64,000 nt of DNA, taken from contig JAMPIV010022935.1 in assembly GCA_024509875.1 (NCBI GenBank), forward strand, positions 1 to 64,000, read 5' to 3'. The notes below the pieces were generated by a model that had not been told where the DNA came from, did no database searches, and saw only the letters and a program-made list of their open reading frames with translations. The position numbers and the translations under genes are program-made. This DNA comes from Oreohelix idahoensis (lineage: Eukaryota; Mollusca; Gastropoda; Stylommatophora; Oreohelicidae). This document shows, one piece after another, positions 1 to 14,500 of the stretch; the stretch's first letter is position 1; each line of letters starts with the position of its first letter.

Positions 1-245
1 TAAGGGTTGGTGAGGGATGGAGTAGGGACGGGAGCGGGTTTGGATGGGGTAATTAGAGTTGCTTGATGAAATTATATTGTTGGAAGATTAAGGGGGATAT
101 AGATATACAGTATGGTTGTTTAGGTGTATAATGTTATTGGAGTGTGAGGGTGGGGTTGAGGGAGAATGGGGATGAGAGGGTAGGAGAATTGTGGATGGGT
201 TTGGTTGGAATTTGTTTGGAGTGGTAGTGATTAGGTGGAATGTGT
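1..245. other. C-poor aberrant sequence at window edge
   Basis: The first 245 bases are G/T/A-rich with only about four C residues before position 245, then composition becomes normal. No gene, repeat unit or splice signal is visible. The texture matches the G-rich blocks at 19.75-22.24 kb, so poor consensus is the likeliest explanation; a genuine low-complexity tract is the alternative. Confidence 0.5.
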
Positions 246-309
246 GTGTTTGTATTGGTTCAGCCCATAATGCTGTATGCATCGTTACGCTTAACAACAT
301 GCAATTAGT

Positions 310-1662
310 CTACAATTTGTGATTACCCAGAAAGTTATCGACGATCGATTTGAATGCCATCCATGCGCGAAGTTCACTACCATGTAACAAGTTCTCGAAT
401 TGTTTGTCTGCAATAACTTTCCAAATCTGAGGTCCTACAAAGATACCTTCCTTTATCTTTGCATCGCTAACTTGCGGAAACTTTTCTCGAAGATAAGTGA
501 AAGCTTTGCTCGTTTTATCTAACGCTTTTACGAAATTCTTCATGAGCCCCAACTTTATATGTAACGGTGGTACATGATGCTGTCTTTGTTAACTAATGGC
601 TCGTGGTCGTACACTTTTTAATCCCGAGCTGTCAATACGACTGTCCCATTCATATAGGAGGCAACAAAATTTAGTATACCCAGTCTGCATGCCCGTGAGA
701 ATTGCAATGACCTTTTGGTCTCCACAAATCCGCCATTGGTAGTTATTGTACTTTATTTTTGCCAAAAGTATAGCCATATTGTCATAAGTTTCTTTCATAT
801 GAACAGAGTAGGCGACTGGAATTGATGAAAATAAATTTCCGTTATGCAATAACACGGCTTTTAAACTTGTCTTGGAAGAGTCGATGAACAGTCGCCATTC
901 GTTGACTATGTTCTCATGACTGAGGTGCACCATTAGACTGTTTACATCTTTGCAATAGCAAATGTCATCTTCCATCTCAAAGTATTGAACAAGTTCTCTG
1001 TGTCTATGACGAAATTTAGATATCGGAGTATTTGGCGCTAAAAGATTCCATTCTTTGAGTCGCGAACCGAGTAATTCCGCTTGTCCTTTGGTAAGAGCGA
1101 GATTACGTATTAGATCTGAAAGTTTTGAATGGTTAATTAAGTGAACACCATCATTCACCGGTATATAATCCGAGTCAGAATTAGTTTCTAAAGCAGGTAA
1201 ACTATCACTTTCTGATGGTTCATTCACGTCCAAAGGATATTGTTTTGGTGGAACTGGGATCGGACACGTGATTGGATCATGAGGCACTGGTTTCGAAACC
1301 GATTCAATATTTGGATAAACCACAGACTTTCTAGTTTTAAAAGTGAAACCATGGATATTTGTCAAGCAGAAGTAACAATCAGTAGCGTGATTTGTCGGTT
1401 CACGCCATATTACTGGCACTCCAACAGGCATCGACTTATGCTTCGGCGATTTTCGTAACCAACCTGCCAATGTATTTGCACAAGTCGAGCAAACTGCATT
1501 TGGCTTCCAAGATTTATTTGCATCATCAACTTTCGAATCGAAATAAAGTTCATATGCTTTCTTTAGTAATGGTGTAAAGTTTTTCTGGTGAACACGATCG
1601 GTAAAATATCCGCACACGTAACAGAACAGATCAGCCGAATTTCTACAACTTCTAGAAGCCAT
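310..1662 (-). pseudogene. Repeat-derived zinc-finger-like protein, frameshifted
   Basis: A minus-strand ORF of 357 codons starts at 1662 (MASRSCRN) and begins with Cys-x2-Cys pairs (CYVCGYF, then CSTCANTL, then CYFCLTNIHGF) that look like a zinc-binding module. The middle contains LLGSRLKEWNLL, KFRHRHRELVQYF and NEWRLFIDSSKTSLKAVLLH, followed by QWRICGDQKVIAILTGMQTG. I recognise this as a multicopy protein family often seen next to transposable elements in invertebrate genomes; no function is established to my knowledge. Near 655 the frame shifts after YEWDSR, and the family C-terminus (PPLHIKLGLMKNFVKA, then KIKEGIFVGPQI) continues in another frame down to 310. At least one indel therefore separates the two parts, so this copy is probably dead. 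It sits in an intron or 5' region of the YTHDC2-like gene on the opposite strand. Confidence 0.6.
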
Positions 1663-2368
1663 ATTTCGCTCATAATTATTTCAAAATACAGTAACTATTT
1701 GAAAAATAGCGTAACATATGTCATGCATCTTTTAGCAGTATAAAAAGTGGAATTATTTTGCATTTTATTAATTTTTTATAATTTATATTGTAAAAATGAA
1801 ACGGAGCAAATAACGGTTTCCCAAAAATATATTTATTCACAAATATCTTAAGAACCCGATGTGATAGAGATAAACGGATTTCAAATTTGAAATCAGCGCA
1901 AGAAACTGACCTAAGAACACTTATTCTTATATAAGAAAGAAAAATGTTGTTTGTCAGTGTAATCTGCAGTGTAGGGGAAGATTTGAGCTGATTGGCAAAA
2001 ATTAAACATTCTTGTTAATTTCGATCATCATTAGTAAAAAATTATGTATTGATATAATTTTGATCTTCTGTTTTACAGTGAATATATGGTATTGTTCTTC
2101 ATGAGACTTCAAACCATTGAAGATTTTGTTTCTGTTATTTTGTATTAGTTGGTATCTTTGTTAAACTGTTGCATTTTACCACTTTATGTATACTTTTATG
2201 TTTCTCTGCAATTTGGTGTTTAATCACTGTTTAACTGTTACTTGTAGTTTATCTGTTACTCTGTGTTTTCTACGTCTTAAAAGCAATTTTAATCAGTATT
2301 TTATATATATTTTCCCCAAAAAAATATTTTCTTTTTCTCCAAAACATTGTAAATTTTCCTTGTTTCAG
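1663..2368. other. AT-rich intron, no feature seen
   Basis: AT-rich sequence between the decayed ORF and the first recognisable exon. It ends in a pyrimidine-rich tract and TTTCAG acceptor at 2363-2368. No repeat or RNA gene is recognisable. Confidence 0.6.
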
Positions 2369-2504
2369 CTGGGAGAGGAAAAGGAAGAGTTGGAGCCATG
2401 GGTGATTGAGGAGATGGACAGACTGTTAAGAGAGGTGTGGTTGACAGGCAACGAGGAACTGTTTCATCAGATTCTGTATCTTATAAGTAGTGAGAATGTC
2501 AGTG
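2369..2504 (+). CDS. YTHDC2: YTHDC2-like exon: linker before ankyrin repeats
   Basis: Acceptor TTTCAG, donor GTAAGA, 136 nt, ends in phase 1. It encodes [18 protein letters not shown] and ends SSENVS, matching the acidic linker just before the ankyrin repeats of vertebrate YTHDC2 (…TENVSVDY). The earlier R3H and DEAH exons are not in the window. Confidence 0.88.
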
Positions 2505-5500
2505 GTAAGAGTTTCTTTAAGCACATCATGTGATTTTCATGTTATCTTGTAATTTAAAATTACATGTGATATCACTTTCACTTATGAGATCCTAATACAA
2601 AAGAGCATGAAAATTCAAGGGACAGAACAAAATCATTGATAGTTGTGTACTAGTAGGTCAGCAGTTCCTACAGATAAGATGCCAGAAGATCTAGGACATG
2701 ATTCAGCCTACAGTGCAGAGAATTTTAAATTGATCTGACCAATGATGATTAATTTACTCATTTTTTTAAAATGGGAAATGGAATGCCATCAGGTTTCCAT
2801 CTGCCAGTGCTAAAACAATATAAGAAAATTTGATAAAATACTCAAAGAATTAGACAAGCTCCTGAAACAAGCAGAAAGAAAGCTGGAAATCTTTGGTATT
2901 ATAGGATAATTTCACTGCTGCAAAGAATTTATGATCAGGGAGACCACTTTACTTTTCTGTTCCACTCATGCTGCAAAGCATAGTGGGGAGCTGAAGTTTG
3001 CATTATTGAGCCAAGTATGTTGATGTGGTGAGTGCGTGTTGTTGTAAAATGTCTGTAAGTTTGCCTGTTTTCTTCCCCGTGCTCTGAAACCAGATCTTCT
3101 ACTGTTGTAGGTGTATAGTGGTAACTTATCAGGCTTAGGGAGGCAAATAGAAAAAATACACCATAGAAGAGCAGAAGACAAAAATGAATTGAATAAATTA
3201 GAATGCAGAGGAACCAAGTCTCAAAACAAATTAAGGAAAGCAGCGAACACGTGGATTATGACAGGTATGGGAGCACTTGAAAGCCCAACATAAATGAGCT
3301 TTTTAGAGGAGAACATCTGTGCAAAAGAGAAGGAAAACGGTGGCTAGGGAAAAATTCTTCAAGGAACCATTCAGGTGTGCTAAAGAACTGTTTGAACATC
3401 CACTGTCTTGAACACTGAAGCATTGAAGTAGGGGAATAAGAAAGCTTATGTGGATGATGACAACGATATACCTTTTGGCAACATAACACACTTTACATGA
3501 CCCAGTAAACCAAGAACTGAATTTGACACCAAGCTCCCAAAAATAGAAGATATAGCAAGCTTTGTTAAAAAAGTGTGATACAAATGAGCTGCATATCCTA
3601 AAGGTGTCCCTGACACAGTAAATGTCTTCCTGAGGGGCTCAGACGACTGCACTGATAGTTTTTAAAAAATGCATGGAAAACCAGCAGATAAGTAAAGAAT
3701 GGAAAAAGAAAATGTCAGATGCGGTAAACATCACAAAGGAACTAAATTCCACAAACATCAGTCAGTTCAGGCCAGTTTCATTGCTCCTTGTGGAAGACAA
3801 AATGTTCTTCTCAGTGGTAGCAAAAAGACTCGCCACATTCCTCCTCGAGAACTAATACATTGACACTACCATCCAGAAATGAGGTATCTCGGGTACTCCA
3901 GAGTGTGTAGCATGTAACAGTGATATAGGAAGCTGTATAAAGAGCAAAATCTGCATGAGCAATTCTGCATGCAATTTGTTTGGATCTGGTCATTGCATAT
4001 GGATCAATCCTACACTAGATTTTGTGATAGGCCCTTGAAATGTATCATTTGCCACAAGAAACTGCAGTGCTGAGTGAATTTTAAAAAAAAAATATGGCAC
4101 AAAAATGCTACCAGTCACTGGCACATTTGAAAACAGAAGACTAATCTGCAGCATCAAATATCTTGAGAAGCTCTGTTTTAATAAGTTTATCACTTAAATA
4201 ATGAAAGATAGTGGCTTCTGTGTTTGGAAGAGCTGAGAAATAATTCAGAGTTAAGTTATGAGATTTTACCAGGTTTAGATTTGTGGCTAAGGACAAGTAG
4301 CTAAATTACATGCTACAAAACTTGAAATGAGAGATGAAGCTGTTGTGAGTTATGATTTTGCTAAGCTATTGAGAATTATGATTTTGCTAAACTTAAGACG
4401 GGGCATTCATGAGAAATGGACTGTACAAAGAGACATCACAATCAATAATGCCAATTAGGTGTTGTATGCAAGCTGCAAACAACTATGCAAGGATTTTGAA
4501 TAATTCATTTAGTAATAAAATCACATGATTGGAAGACAGGTAGATTTCATAAGCACCAGCACAGCCAAGCTGATCAAATGAAAAAATTGTGATTGCCATT
4601 GTGTATCCTTATGTTGTCTATGCAGTCCCCAATGCTGTCTGTTCATTTTTTTAATTCTAAAGTGAAAACAAAAGGGAAGAGACAAAATTAGTGTACTACT
4701 TTCAAAAAGCACTAATCTAAATTAGAAAAATTCATGATGATTCCACAACAATACTTTATACAGACTTCTAAAGTCACTACTCAGCAAATATCAAACTTTC
4801 TCAGGTACTTCATCAGCTCATAGGAATTATTGTTTGTCATTAATATGGCTCTTGTAGGATTACCTCCTAAATGTTTCCTTGGCTTTTGGAAATGAAGTTA
4901 AGCCTCAGATATCAGATTCATTTACATTTATCATATTAGAACGAGCTGTAATTAATGCTGTGTTGTAGTAATAGCCTTTCTAAATGTTTGCTGTCTTCAG
5001 TCGACTATGTGCAGTCTGAAACAAGTACAACACCACTGATGATTGCTGCAGCTCGGGGATTTATCAATGTTGTGGAGCACCTGCTTAATCTTGGAGCTAA
5101 TGCTAACATCAGAACATCCAATAACTTGACAGTCCTTGACTTTGCCAAGAAATTTGAGAGGAATGACATTCTGGAGTTACTAGAAGCACATTTGTAAGAT
5201 TTTCAATACAATAATTTCAATTTATTTTGGTGTTCATTATATGTCTAGTTTGCTTCGCCCTGCAGCTGCAATGTGTTCTGAGCATCTTTAATTCTTACCT
5301 CATGTAGTTCACTGGGTCTGTTATGAGACTGAGAAAGAATAGGACTACTTCACAGGTATGTTGTACAAGGTAACTAATATGAGGTAAATTTATTTATTGT
5401 TATATACTAAACATTTATTGTTATATACTAAACATTTATTGTTATATCTTCTTCTTCTTCTTCCATCCTTAGCCATCAACCGGCAAAGCAGTATGTGGCC

Positions 5501-8500
5501 AGTACGCCTAGTGGCGTCTTAGGGCAACAACAAATTGATCAATCTATCGCTGTTTCCACCATGCCTAGTGGCGTCTTTGTGGAACAAAAACAGACCAAAC
5601 AATCTATCATTACTAAACATTTATTGTTATAAAATAAACATATATAAACATATATTGTTAAATACTAAAAACTAATGAGGTGCTGGGGCTGGCAAACAAA
5701 TTATATAACACAAATTGCCACAGAAACCCCTGCTGCAAGTGCATGTGGCTGCTTGGTGCAAGGCTTCTTGCATGGAGACCAGCTGCAATTTTGGCTCCTT
5801 GCTCTGTAAGAAGCGCAAAGGAAAATTATGATGATTCATTATCTAGAAACATTTATTTATTGTGATTCCTGTTGGTTTTCTACCTACGAGGGGCGTTCAG
5901 AAAGTAATGCACCACATCGTTTTTCTCAGGAGCTGTTTATTCAAAAAGCATGAAATTTATACACAATATACATTGTTATGTCAAGTAAACATCGGTATTA
6001 TTCAACATAATCCCCCATCAACTTGTACGGCTTTATGCCAGCGTGAAACAAGTGCATGTATTCCTAGCCCATACTAGATTTTGTCTTGATCATGTTGCCT
6101 TTTCTTCGCTGCATGAATCACTCCTTCATCATCTTCAAACCTTGTCCCACGGAGTGCATCTTTAAGGGAACCAAATAGAGGAAAATCAGAGGGTGTCAAA
6201 TCGGGACTATAGGGTGGATGGGGTAGTACAGTCCAACCCAATTTGGTGATTGCTTCCCGTGTTGCCAGACTTATGTGAGGTCGCGCATTGTCATGAAGGA
6301 GAAGCAGGTCTGCTGGATTCTTGTGCGGCCGAACTCTGCGAAAACGTTGATTGAGTTTTTTTCAATGTCTTAATGTAAGCTTGCGAATTGATTGTCTCTC
6401 CTCTTGGCATAACGTCCACAAGAATCACACCTTCAGTGTCCCAAAAGACAGTGATCATGACCTTTCCAGCTGAAGGAATTGTCTTGAATTTCTTTCTTCG
6501 TGGTGATTGCGGATGATGCCACTCCATTGACTGTCTTTTTGTTTCAGGTTCAAAATGATGTGACCAGGTTTTGTCAACTGTAACGATCTTAGCCAAAAAG
6601 TTCTCCCCATCAGCATTGAAACGCTCCAACAATTCAGAAGAAATTGCTTTCCTTTGCAATCGGTGGTCATTTGTGAGACTTCGAGGAACCCATCTTGCGC
6701 AAACCTTAGAAAATCCGAGAGTTTTTATAACTGCATTTGCAATACCAATGCTGACTGACAGCTGTAAGGCCAATTGTTGAGTAGTGATTCGCCTATCAGT
6801 AAGAATAATGCCCTGAGCGCATTTCAACATTTCTGCGTTGGTGGCTGTGGCAGGACGTCCACAGCGCGGCTGATCAAGCAGCTCCATATCTCCACTTCCT
6901 GATTCTCTGAACCCAGCGACTGACTGTACTCCTATCGATTGCAAAACTTCCATACACATCACATAGACGCTTGTGAATGTTCACAACAGTTTCCTTCTCT
7001 GCAACGAGAAATTCTATCACAATTTGCTGCTTATAGTGCAAGTTGCTAACACGCTCCATTTCAACAGTTTAGGGCAGCCATATTATTTGGCCGGTTGCGG
7101 TGCAATTTAGTGCCCACAATTGGCATATGCCATATTTGAAGTGTGCAAAATTTCATGCTTCTATCTTCATTATTAGCTGAGAAAAACGACGTGGTGCATT
7201 ACTTTCTGAACGCCCCTCGTATTATCTTTTTTCTTCTTTGTCTATCCACTGCTTGTTGAAAACTCTAATTAACATGCCATGTTGTTTTTCCTCTTCCTTT
7301 TAAAATTCTAATAGATTTGCCATGTGTTTTTTCTTGCTAGAGCATCTCTGGACTCGGTTCATAATGAGGCTAGTGAGGACATGCAGCTTGTCTCTGAAGA
7401 TGACAGGGAGCGTCTTTCTGTCTACCACAGCAGTTTTGATGATGAGAAGGTGGATATTAGCTTGGTCACATGTCTTATCCACCAGATTCACACAAGGGAA
7501 CGAGAAGGTGAATTACTGAGATATAAACCCATGATGGGGAAAATTTTTCCCCTTAATAAAGTAACTAAATTTTTATACTGTAATTAAAGAAGCAGGCAGT
7601 TAAAATGTCAAGAAAATGAGTTACCTAAAAGCTTTATTTTCTAAGTCCCCAAAGCCGAAGTGACCGCGATGATTCTCAGAGGCGAGAGTATTGCAATCAG
7701 TATTCCAATTATAAAATGGGGACTGCGTTCTTAGTCTTTGGCTCTCTCTCTCTTCTCGAGATAATTCATGTCCGTGAATCTACGCCTATCGTTTTGCTCA
7801 GCGAAGTCATTGGTTTTGCTACGCAGGGAGAAATTCGCGATTAATTGGTGTAAAAATGTCCATAGTTACTTTATATTAGCGTCCCCGGTAGATTAGTATT
7901 CGTTATAATTGCAGAAAATTTTTGGTCTAACGAGGTCACCCAAAGAGTTATAGTGAGCGATGACTTTCTAGAGACGAGAGTATTAAAAAATTACAGTATT
8001 CCAATATATACAAAATAGTGGGCCGTCAATTAGTCCCCCTTTGGCCTTCTTTCTTCGAGATAATCCAGCGTTGAATTACGCTAGAAGATGTGGGTATTGG
8101 ACGATCAGTTGTAAAGGTCAGTAGGTTGACTACGTCAATAAGACGGATATTCACAAATTGGGTTGTCATAATTTATTAGCGTCGTTGATAGTCGTTAGTA
8201 ACAAGATCTTAGCACGATAGAGTAAGTTTATTCTACCGAGTTATTACTTTTAATAAAACAGTAGTGCCATCAATTGCTTAAAACTTATGGGGCTGATAAC
8301 GATAGAACATGAAAAGTGTAGCTAGGTGATATGGGGATGCTCTTGGAAATAACTAGTAGCTCTATAATTGGTGTAACAGGTTGTCCCCTTTTATGTGATA
8401 TTAAACGGTGTGAGGATGAGGTTTAGTTGAATTGGAGTGAATAATGTAATATATAATAGTGAGGTAGGTCACCCGCATTTTGACGCCGATAAGGCGTACA

Positions 8501-11500
8501 GTGTCTATTACGCGAGCGTTATAAAATTGTGTAATTATTAATTAAATGGATGTATTATAATTTTGGGTTTTGTGGTTAGTGTCCCACGGAAGTTGGGGAT
8601 ATTTATAAGTTATAATGTGTACCCCCCAGTGGGGAAATAGACCCCAAGGACCCTAGTAAATGAAGATAGACTGAGAATAAAAAAAAGAATAGAATTTTAG
8701 ATGGTGTGGAAAGAATTATTTAGGTGGAATTGTTGGAACAATAAGATGAGCCTTATTTGTGTGGCCCGAGAAAGAAGATGAAAGGAAAACCAGAAGATTT
8801 GACTCTTGCCCTCACCAAAACTCCCGTTGAACACTAACCTAAAACAAATAGTCTATAAGACCTCTAACCGGACACCTTCTTTACTGCCAATAAAGGGAGA
8901 TATAAGGGTTATACAGTAATTCAGGACTTACAGTACCATCCCCAGCCTAAATACAGAAAACAAGATTAAAAGGGGTACAAAGTTAATTATAAAAAAATAA
9001 GTGTTAGCTATAAAAATTTTTTTAGAGAGAAACCTGATTCCAGTTTTTAAACATTTTATAAATAGTTTATTTTAAATTGCCAAAAACAAAAAAATAATCA
9101 AATCCAACAAAAAATAAGAAAAACCAAAATCCCAAGTAAAAAATAATGCCCGACAATTTTGGGTTGGCCACAGAAAACTGTAAAAAAACTAGGAAACAAA
9201 AACCATTTAAAAATATTGGTTAGATAAATACTATGTAATAGAAAAAACATAAACCACTTTTATCGTCTACCCTTCCCGTTCTCCCTCCCCTTATCAACCC
9301 TGCTGGTGAAAAAATAGACATTGAATTTATACTTTAACCCTGAAATAGGTTTACACCATTTAAAATTTAAAAAGGAGGGTGGGGTCCAAAAACTCACAAC
9401 TTTAGCCGACCCCACCCTCCCTCCTTAAAATCCTATTTATATCGCCCTAACCCTTGTCCACAGTTTTGGTTTACCAATTTGGCCTCATATCTACTTTTTC
9501 TATGCCCCCTTTTGGCGCGAATCAATCCCGCATCTTTATGAGAATTGTGTTTACAAAAACCGAGTCCGAGACGATAGTTTATTGTCTCCTAAGGAAATTA
9601 GAAAAATATTCCGACTTTGGTGTATTGATTTTTTTCTTGAAGTTTCCCTATTTTAGCCTTCCCCATTAAAACAATAGCTTTTTTATGAAGTTTTTAAGGT
9701 TGGTTGGGATCCGAAAATGTGGCCAGTTTTTTTATAAAAATAATCGCCTCCTTTCTCCTTAACCTGGTATCCATATCGACAGAAAGGGAAACCAAAACAA
9801 ATCGCTGGTTAAAGACAAACATGCCTCCGAGCAGTTTTTGTCTGTTTTTTCGATATTTAAATCCACACACAAAAAGGGTTGCACACAAGGGTGGTTAAGC
9901 GACAGTAAAAGAGACCCATATTCCGTAAATTGCCATCTTTGCCATTGTTGTATATTTTAAGTTAGTTTGGTATTATGCCCTGTCCCCTGAGGCAGAAAAA
10001 CAAATAGTACTTCATCGTTTAGAGATCATGTACCCCCCCCCGACCCGGCCCAAGATCCCGCAAAAAAGTTAATGGATGTTAAATACATCCCTTCAGTTAT
10101 ATATCTTTCCTTGTGTTTTTTTCTCCTAATTCTTCCTCCCATATTTCTTTTGCCAAAGTTTTTTTTTTTTTTTTTTCTTTATCCTCTGCCCCCCTTATCT
10201 ATTTTCCCCAAGGTTTTTACAAAAACCCACCAATGAGATTTGGAGTGCAATAAAACCCACGTTGAAGTTTAATGGTTTTCCTTACTTACTTTGGGCAGCC
10301 TTAGCCTTATGTTTTAGTAATTTCCAATTTTTTACTTCCAGAAATGCGGAAAAAAAAAAGTTGTCTTTTTTCTAAACCCCCCCTTTTGAAAAAAGCTTGG
10401 CAGTGACTCAGGAGCCTCAGATGCATACTTTATGTGTTGGTAAGGAAAATGAACAACTGTTGGACGTCAGAAGATTTTTGGTTTTTGTTTTATAAAATCC
10501 AACTATTTGACCAGCTTTTTGGCCCCTTTTAAACAGAGCTTCGCGAACCACGCCCAAAGCTGGTAATAAGCGTAGGAACATGGAAATTTTAACAAACCCA
10601 GTTGAGGAATGATGGCCTAGTCCCGTCCCCCATAAGTGGGTTTTTGTCTCCCCAGGATTTAAATGAGAAAAAAGAAAAATAAAAAGGATAGCAGGCCAAA
10701 TACCCCCTCCAAATGTCCTAAAAACAGCAATAGTTTTGCTGCTCTCCAATTTCTGTTATAGGCCCCCCCCCAATAAGTTTATAAAATCCAGTGATTTGAG
10801 GAGGTCGGGGAAATAAGTCTTTTTCTTGGAAAAATCAAACCTCCAATTGTTAAAAGCAAGTTATTTTCCGTTTTTTTATTTAGGGGCAGAGTCGTATTTA
10901 TAACTCGACATCGCCTCTTGTTGAAGACCACCATGACTGATGGAAATTAATTTATGAGGGCAATTTGCCCCTGGGCCCCTGCCCCATTCCCCAATGGTAA
11001 AACAGGGGTAATAAGGGTGGGGGGCCCCTCTTTCCATGGTTTGTTTGGGTTCTGTTTCAATGGATTAGGTCCCCCCCTTTTCCCTTTTGACGTCCTTTTT
11101 AAGTTTCCACCCATTTTTCCCCGCTTGGCACTAAGCTGCTTTTTTTTGCTTTTAGACTTCCCAAAAGTTGGCCCCCCAGGATCGATCTAAGTTCCCCCCC
11201 CCCCTTGCACCCTTCCAATTTATGGGTGGTGGCCCGTTGGGCAATAAACGTTTATATTGTAAACTTTTCCCCATCTGGAAAACAGTGGATTTTTTTTGTA
11301 AGTGTCTCCACCTATTCTATGGGAAAACAAATTGGTTCTGATAATCCGAGCAAACCTTACGACCTTTTCTGCAAATTCTCGAATTGGGTGGGGGTAACTT
11401 TCTCAAAATGGCTCCCTGTAAAATTTGACCTGAAAGAGCTTGAAAATTTTTTTTGATCCACCTTGTCCCCCCAAAAAAGGTACCCTGCAAATGTTTTTTG

Positions 11501-14500
11501 AGAGGGGTTTATCAGCGTTTGAATGACACCATGCCCCCCTGGTGCTGGAGCTAAAACCCTCTAAGTGTGGTGGGTGGGTTCCTCCCTTATAAATACTCCC
11601 TCCATTTTAAAAATCGTTACCTTTAGAATTTTCCGTCAATTTTGCTCCCCCCAGTTTCTTGGGTACCGTATTGTTAAATTTTTTCCTTGTAGATATGGCC
11701 AAGTTTCCGTTCCCCCCCCTTTCTGGGTGGCCTTTTCCTTTCCGCAATTTTTTCCCAAATATGCGCCATATTCCATTGGTAAAGGCCTTTTTGGTCCAAA
11801 ATGTTCCCCCCCACCCCCAAAGATAGGGTTGTATCTTTATTCCCCCCCCCCCTTTCTCCCTTCCTTTGAAAATTCAACGGTTTTGTCTCCCCAAGGTTGG
11901 ATGGAGTTAAAAACATGTAATCTGCCTTTGTTCCCCATCCCCCCTTGGGGGTTAAAAGGGAGAACAGTGGGTTGTGAGGATTTTTTTGTCCTGGTTTTAT
12001 AATTTGTGTGATTAAGGCCATTTCTCAGGCCCCCAATGTAACCCCACTAAGCAAAAATATGTCCCCTGGAGCTGCCCGCACTTGGCATTTACTTGTAATT
12101 TTTTGCTGTTTGGGTGACGTTTTTATTACCCCCCCAAATCAGCAATACACCCAGAAAGGTACTAAGGGTTTTTCAAACTGCCAAAATGATAAGGCGCTTT
12201 TTTCCTATTTCACTCCCTGGCCGGGGAGAAAATCCCCTTTTTTCAAAAGACCCAGGTCACACCCCCCATTGTATGAGTTAATCAAGGGAAAAAGGTGTTT
12301 TGGGGAAAATTTTTTTGTTACTCCTCCCCTGTGAAGGTTAACCATCGTCGCCAAATTTTGGAAAAAAAAACATAGAAAATTGGGAGGTCCCGGTTGGGAA
12401 AAAATATGTTGGATTAATATTAGAAAAAAAGTGGGGGGCCCCGTATCTTTTCATGGGAAGAGTAATTAAAAACAAATAAGGAGAGTCCAAATGAAAATTT
12501 CGATAGGATAATGAAAAAAAGAAAGAACCCTAATGAAAAGGAAGAGGTGCCCCCCCAAATGTTTTTCGGCACCAGCTAAAATACCTTTTTTGGGGCACAA
12601 ATAAAAAAGGCAATAAAATAAAACAACCTTGGCAAGAAGACCCATAACAAGAAGGGGAAAAAGAGTTTTTTTTTTGAATGCAAAACCGTGCAAGGGTGGA
12701 AGACAGCCCCTGCTTTTATAAGTGGGGGAAGAATTAACATCAAAGGAAGATGGACGGGGAAAAAGAGGTTCTATCCAAGAATTGGGTGATATAAAAACCA
12801 CCCAAGAAACGAAGAGACCAGAATAGCGGACTTTTTTTGGAGAATCCATAAACAGCCCAACCTTTTCCGTTTGCGTGGGGGATAATGGCCAACAGATGAT
12901 TGTATTAAAAATGAGGGGTACCCTACCTCCCTTATGGAAAGCCCAAAACAACATTTTTTTTCTGCTTTCAGCAAGAAACCCGTCAACAGGTGGACCTCTA
13001 GTATTTTATTCCTTTCCCTGGTTTTAATGCCCCCCAAGTAAAAATGAACTAATCCATTTCATTTAAATGTTTGTTGCCACCTTTGGATTCCCCCCACAGA
13101 CTTCCTTTCCCAATAAGTTTTTTGCAATAAAGGGGGCCCCCCTTCTTTCCACCACCTTGGGGAGCAGAGTGGGGCCCCCTGGCTATTGAAAGGATTCCTC
13201 ATACAGGCACCCAGAAATTTCGTGTATTTAATTAGGGGGTGAACCTTTTATGTCTTCTCCCTGGAAGCATTCTTCTAATTGCTTTGAATAGAACAAGTTT
13301 TAATAGTTAAACTTTGTCCCCTTTCTGTAAACTTTAAAATAAAGCAAACCTTGTATTTTTTTTCGCCTTTAGGGACCACTCGGGGCCCCCTTAAAAACTA
13401 TTTTTTTTCTAACATCCACCACCAAAAACTAAGGCCCCTTTGTTTGTTTCTTTAACGCCCCCCCGTCCTTGTCCACTAAATATGTCCCCGATAAAATACG
13501 GGGGACCCCCCCCCCCGCTTAATTATAAAACGACACAACTTAGGTGGGTGGAAAACCCCTGTTTGGCTTATATTACCCCCGACCTTAAGTATTTAAAAGA
13601 ACCCCACCATAGTTTTATTTTAAATGAAAATTTATGATGGTAAACTAGTCCAAAAATACCTATAAAATTGGGCTTTCCATTAATAGTGGACTCTTGAATT
13701 TCGCCCGCTACACCCACGAAATAGAATTTATTTAAAGAAGTGGAAATTACTGCCCAATCCCCACAGCTGACCCCCCCCCCCCCCCCCCCCATTGTTTCTC
13801 CACCCCCCTCCCTAAAAAATTTTTATGTGTTATTTTTCCACTTACCACAGATCCATGACGTCACTTTTTTTTTTTTTGTTTTTTGTTTTCCCTCCCCCCC
13901 CCGCCTGCCATTCCTACCCTCCTTTTGTCCACAGAGCCCCTTATCCGCCCCTGTGGGGTTTACCCCCAAAGGTGGGGGTTCACCACGACCCCCTCTTCCT
14001 CTAAACCCAACCTATGTTTTTTCGAAACGTACCACCCTGCTGGGAAAAAAATTTTTTTGGTGGGCCACAAATCCCCTATTCTGGTTTTTTTACACACAAA
14101 AAACAACTCCCCTCTTCCCTTCTTTGGAATAAAAGTTTTTTGCCCCAGAACCATGAAAAAAAAATAAAAAAGAAAGTATCCACCTGGTCCCCACCCCCCC
14201 GCCCACCCCCACCCTCGCCCTTGGGGGCTACCCCCGTGAAAATTTTCTTTGCACCCCCCCATAACTTGAATGACCTTTGTTTGTTTCCCCCCCTGGATTT
14301 TCCAAGCTATTTTGTCGAAGGTTAACTTGGACTCAAAACTTTTTAAAATAAGAAAAAAAGGGACTTCTTAACCATACAGGCTGCCCCCCTTGCCCCCCCC
14401 CCCCCCCCTGGGAAAACCTTTCTTTTTTACCCGTTAAACTTTGCCCCCCCTCCCCTTTTTGTTAAAAACCGCCCCTGTCCCCCCGAGGTTTTTATTATTT

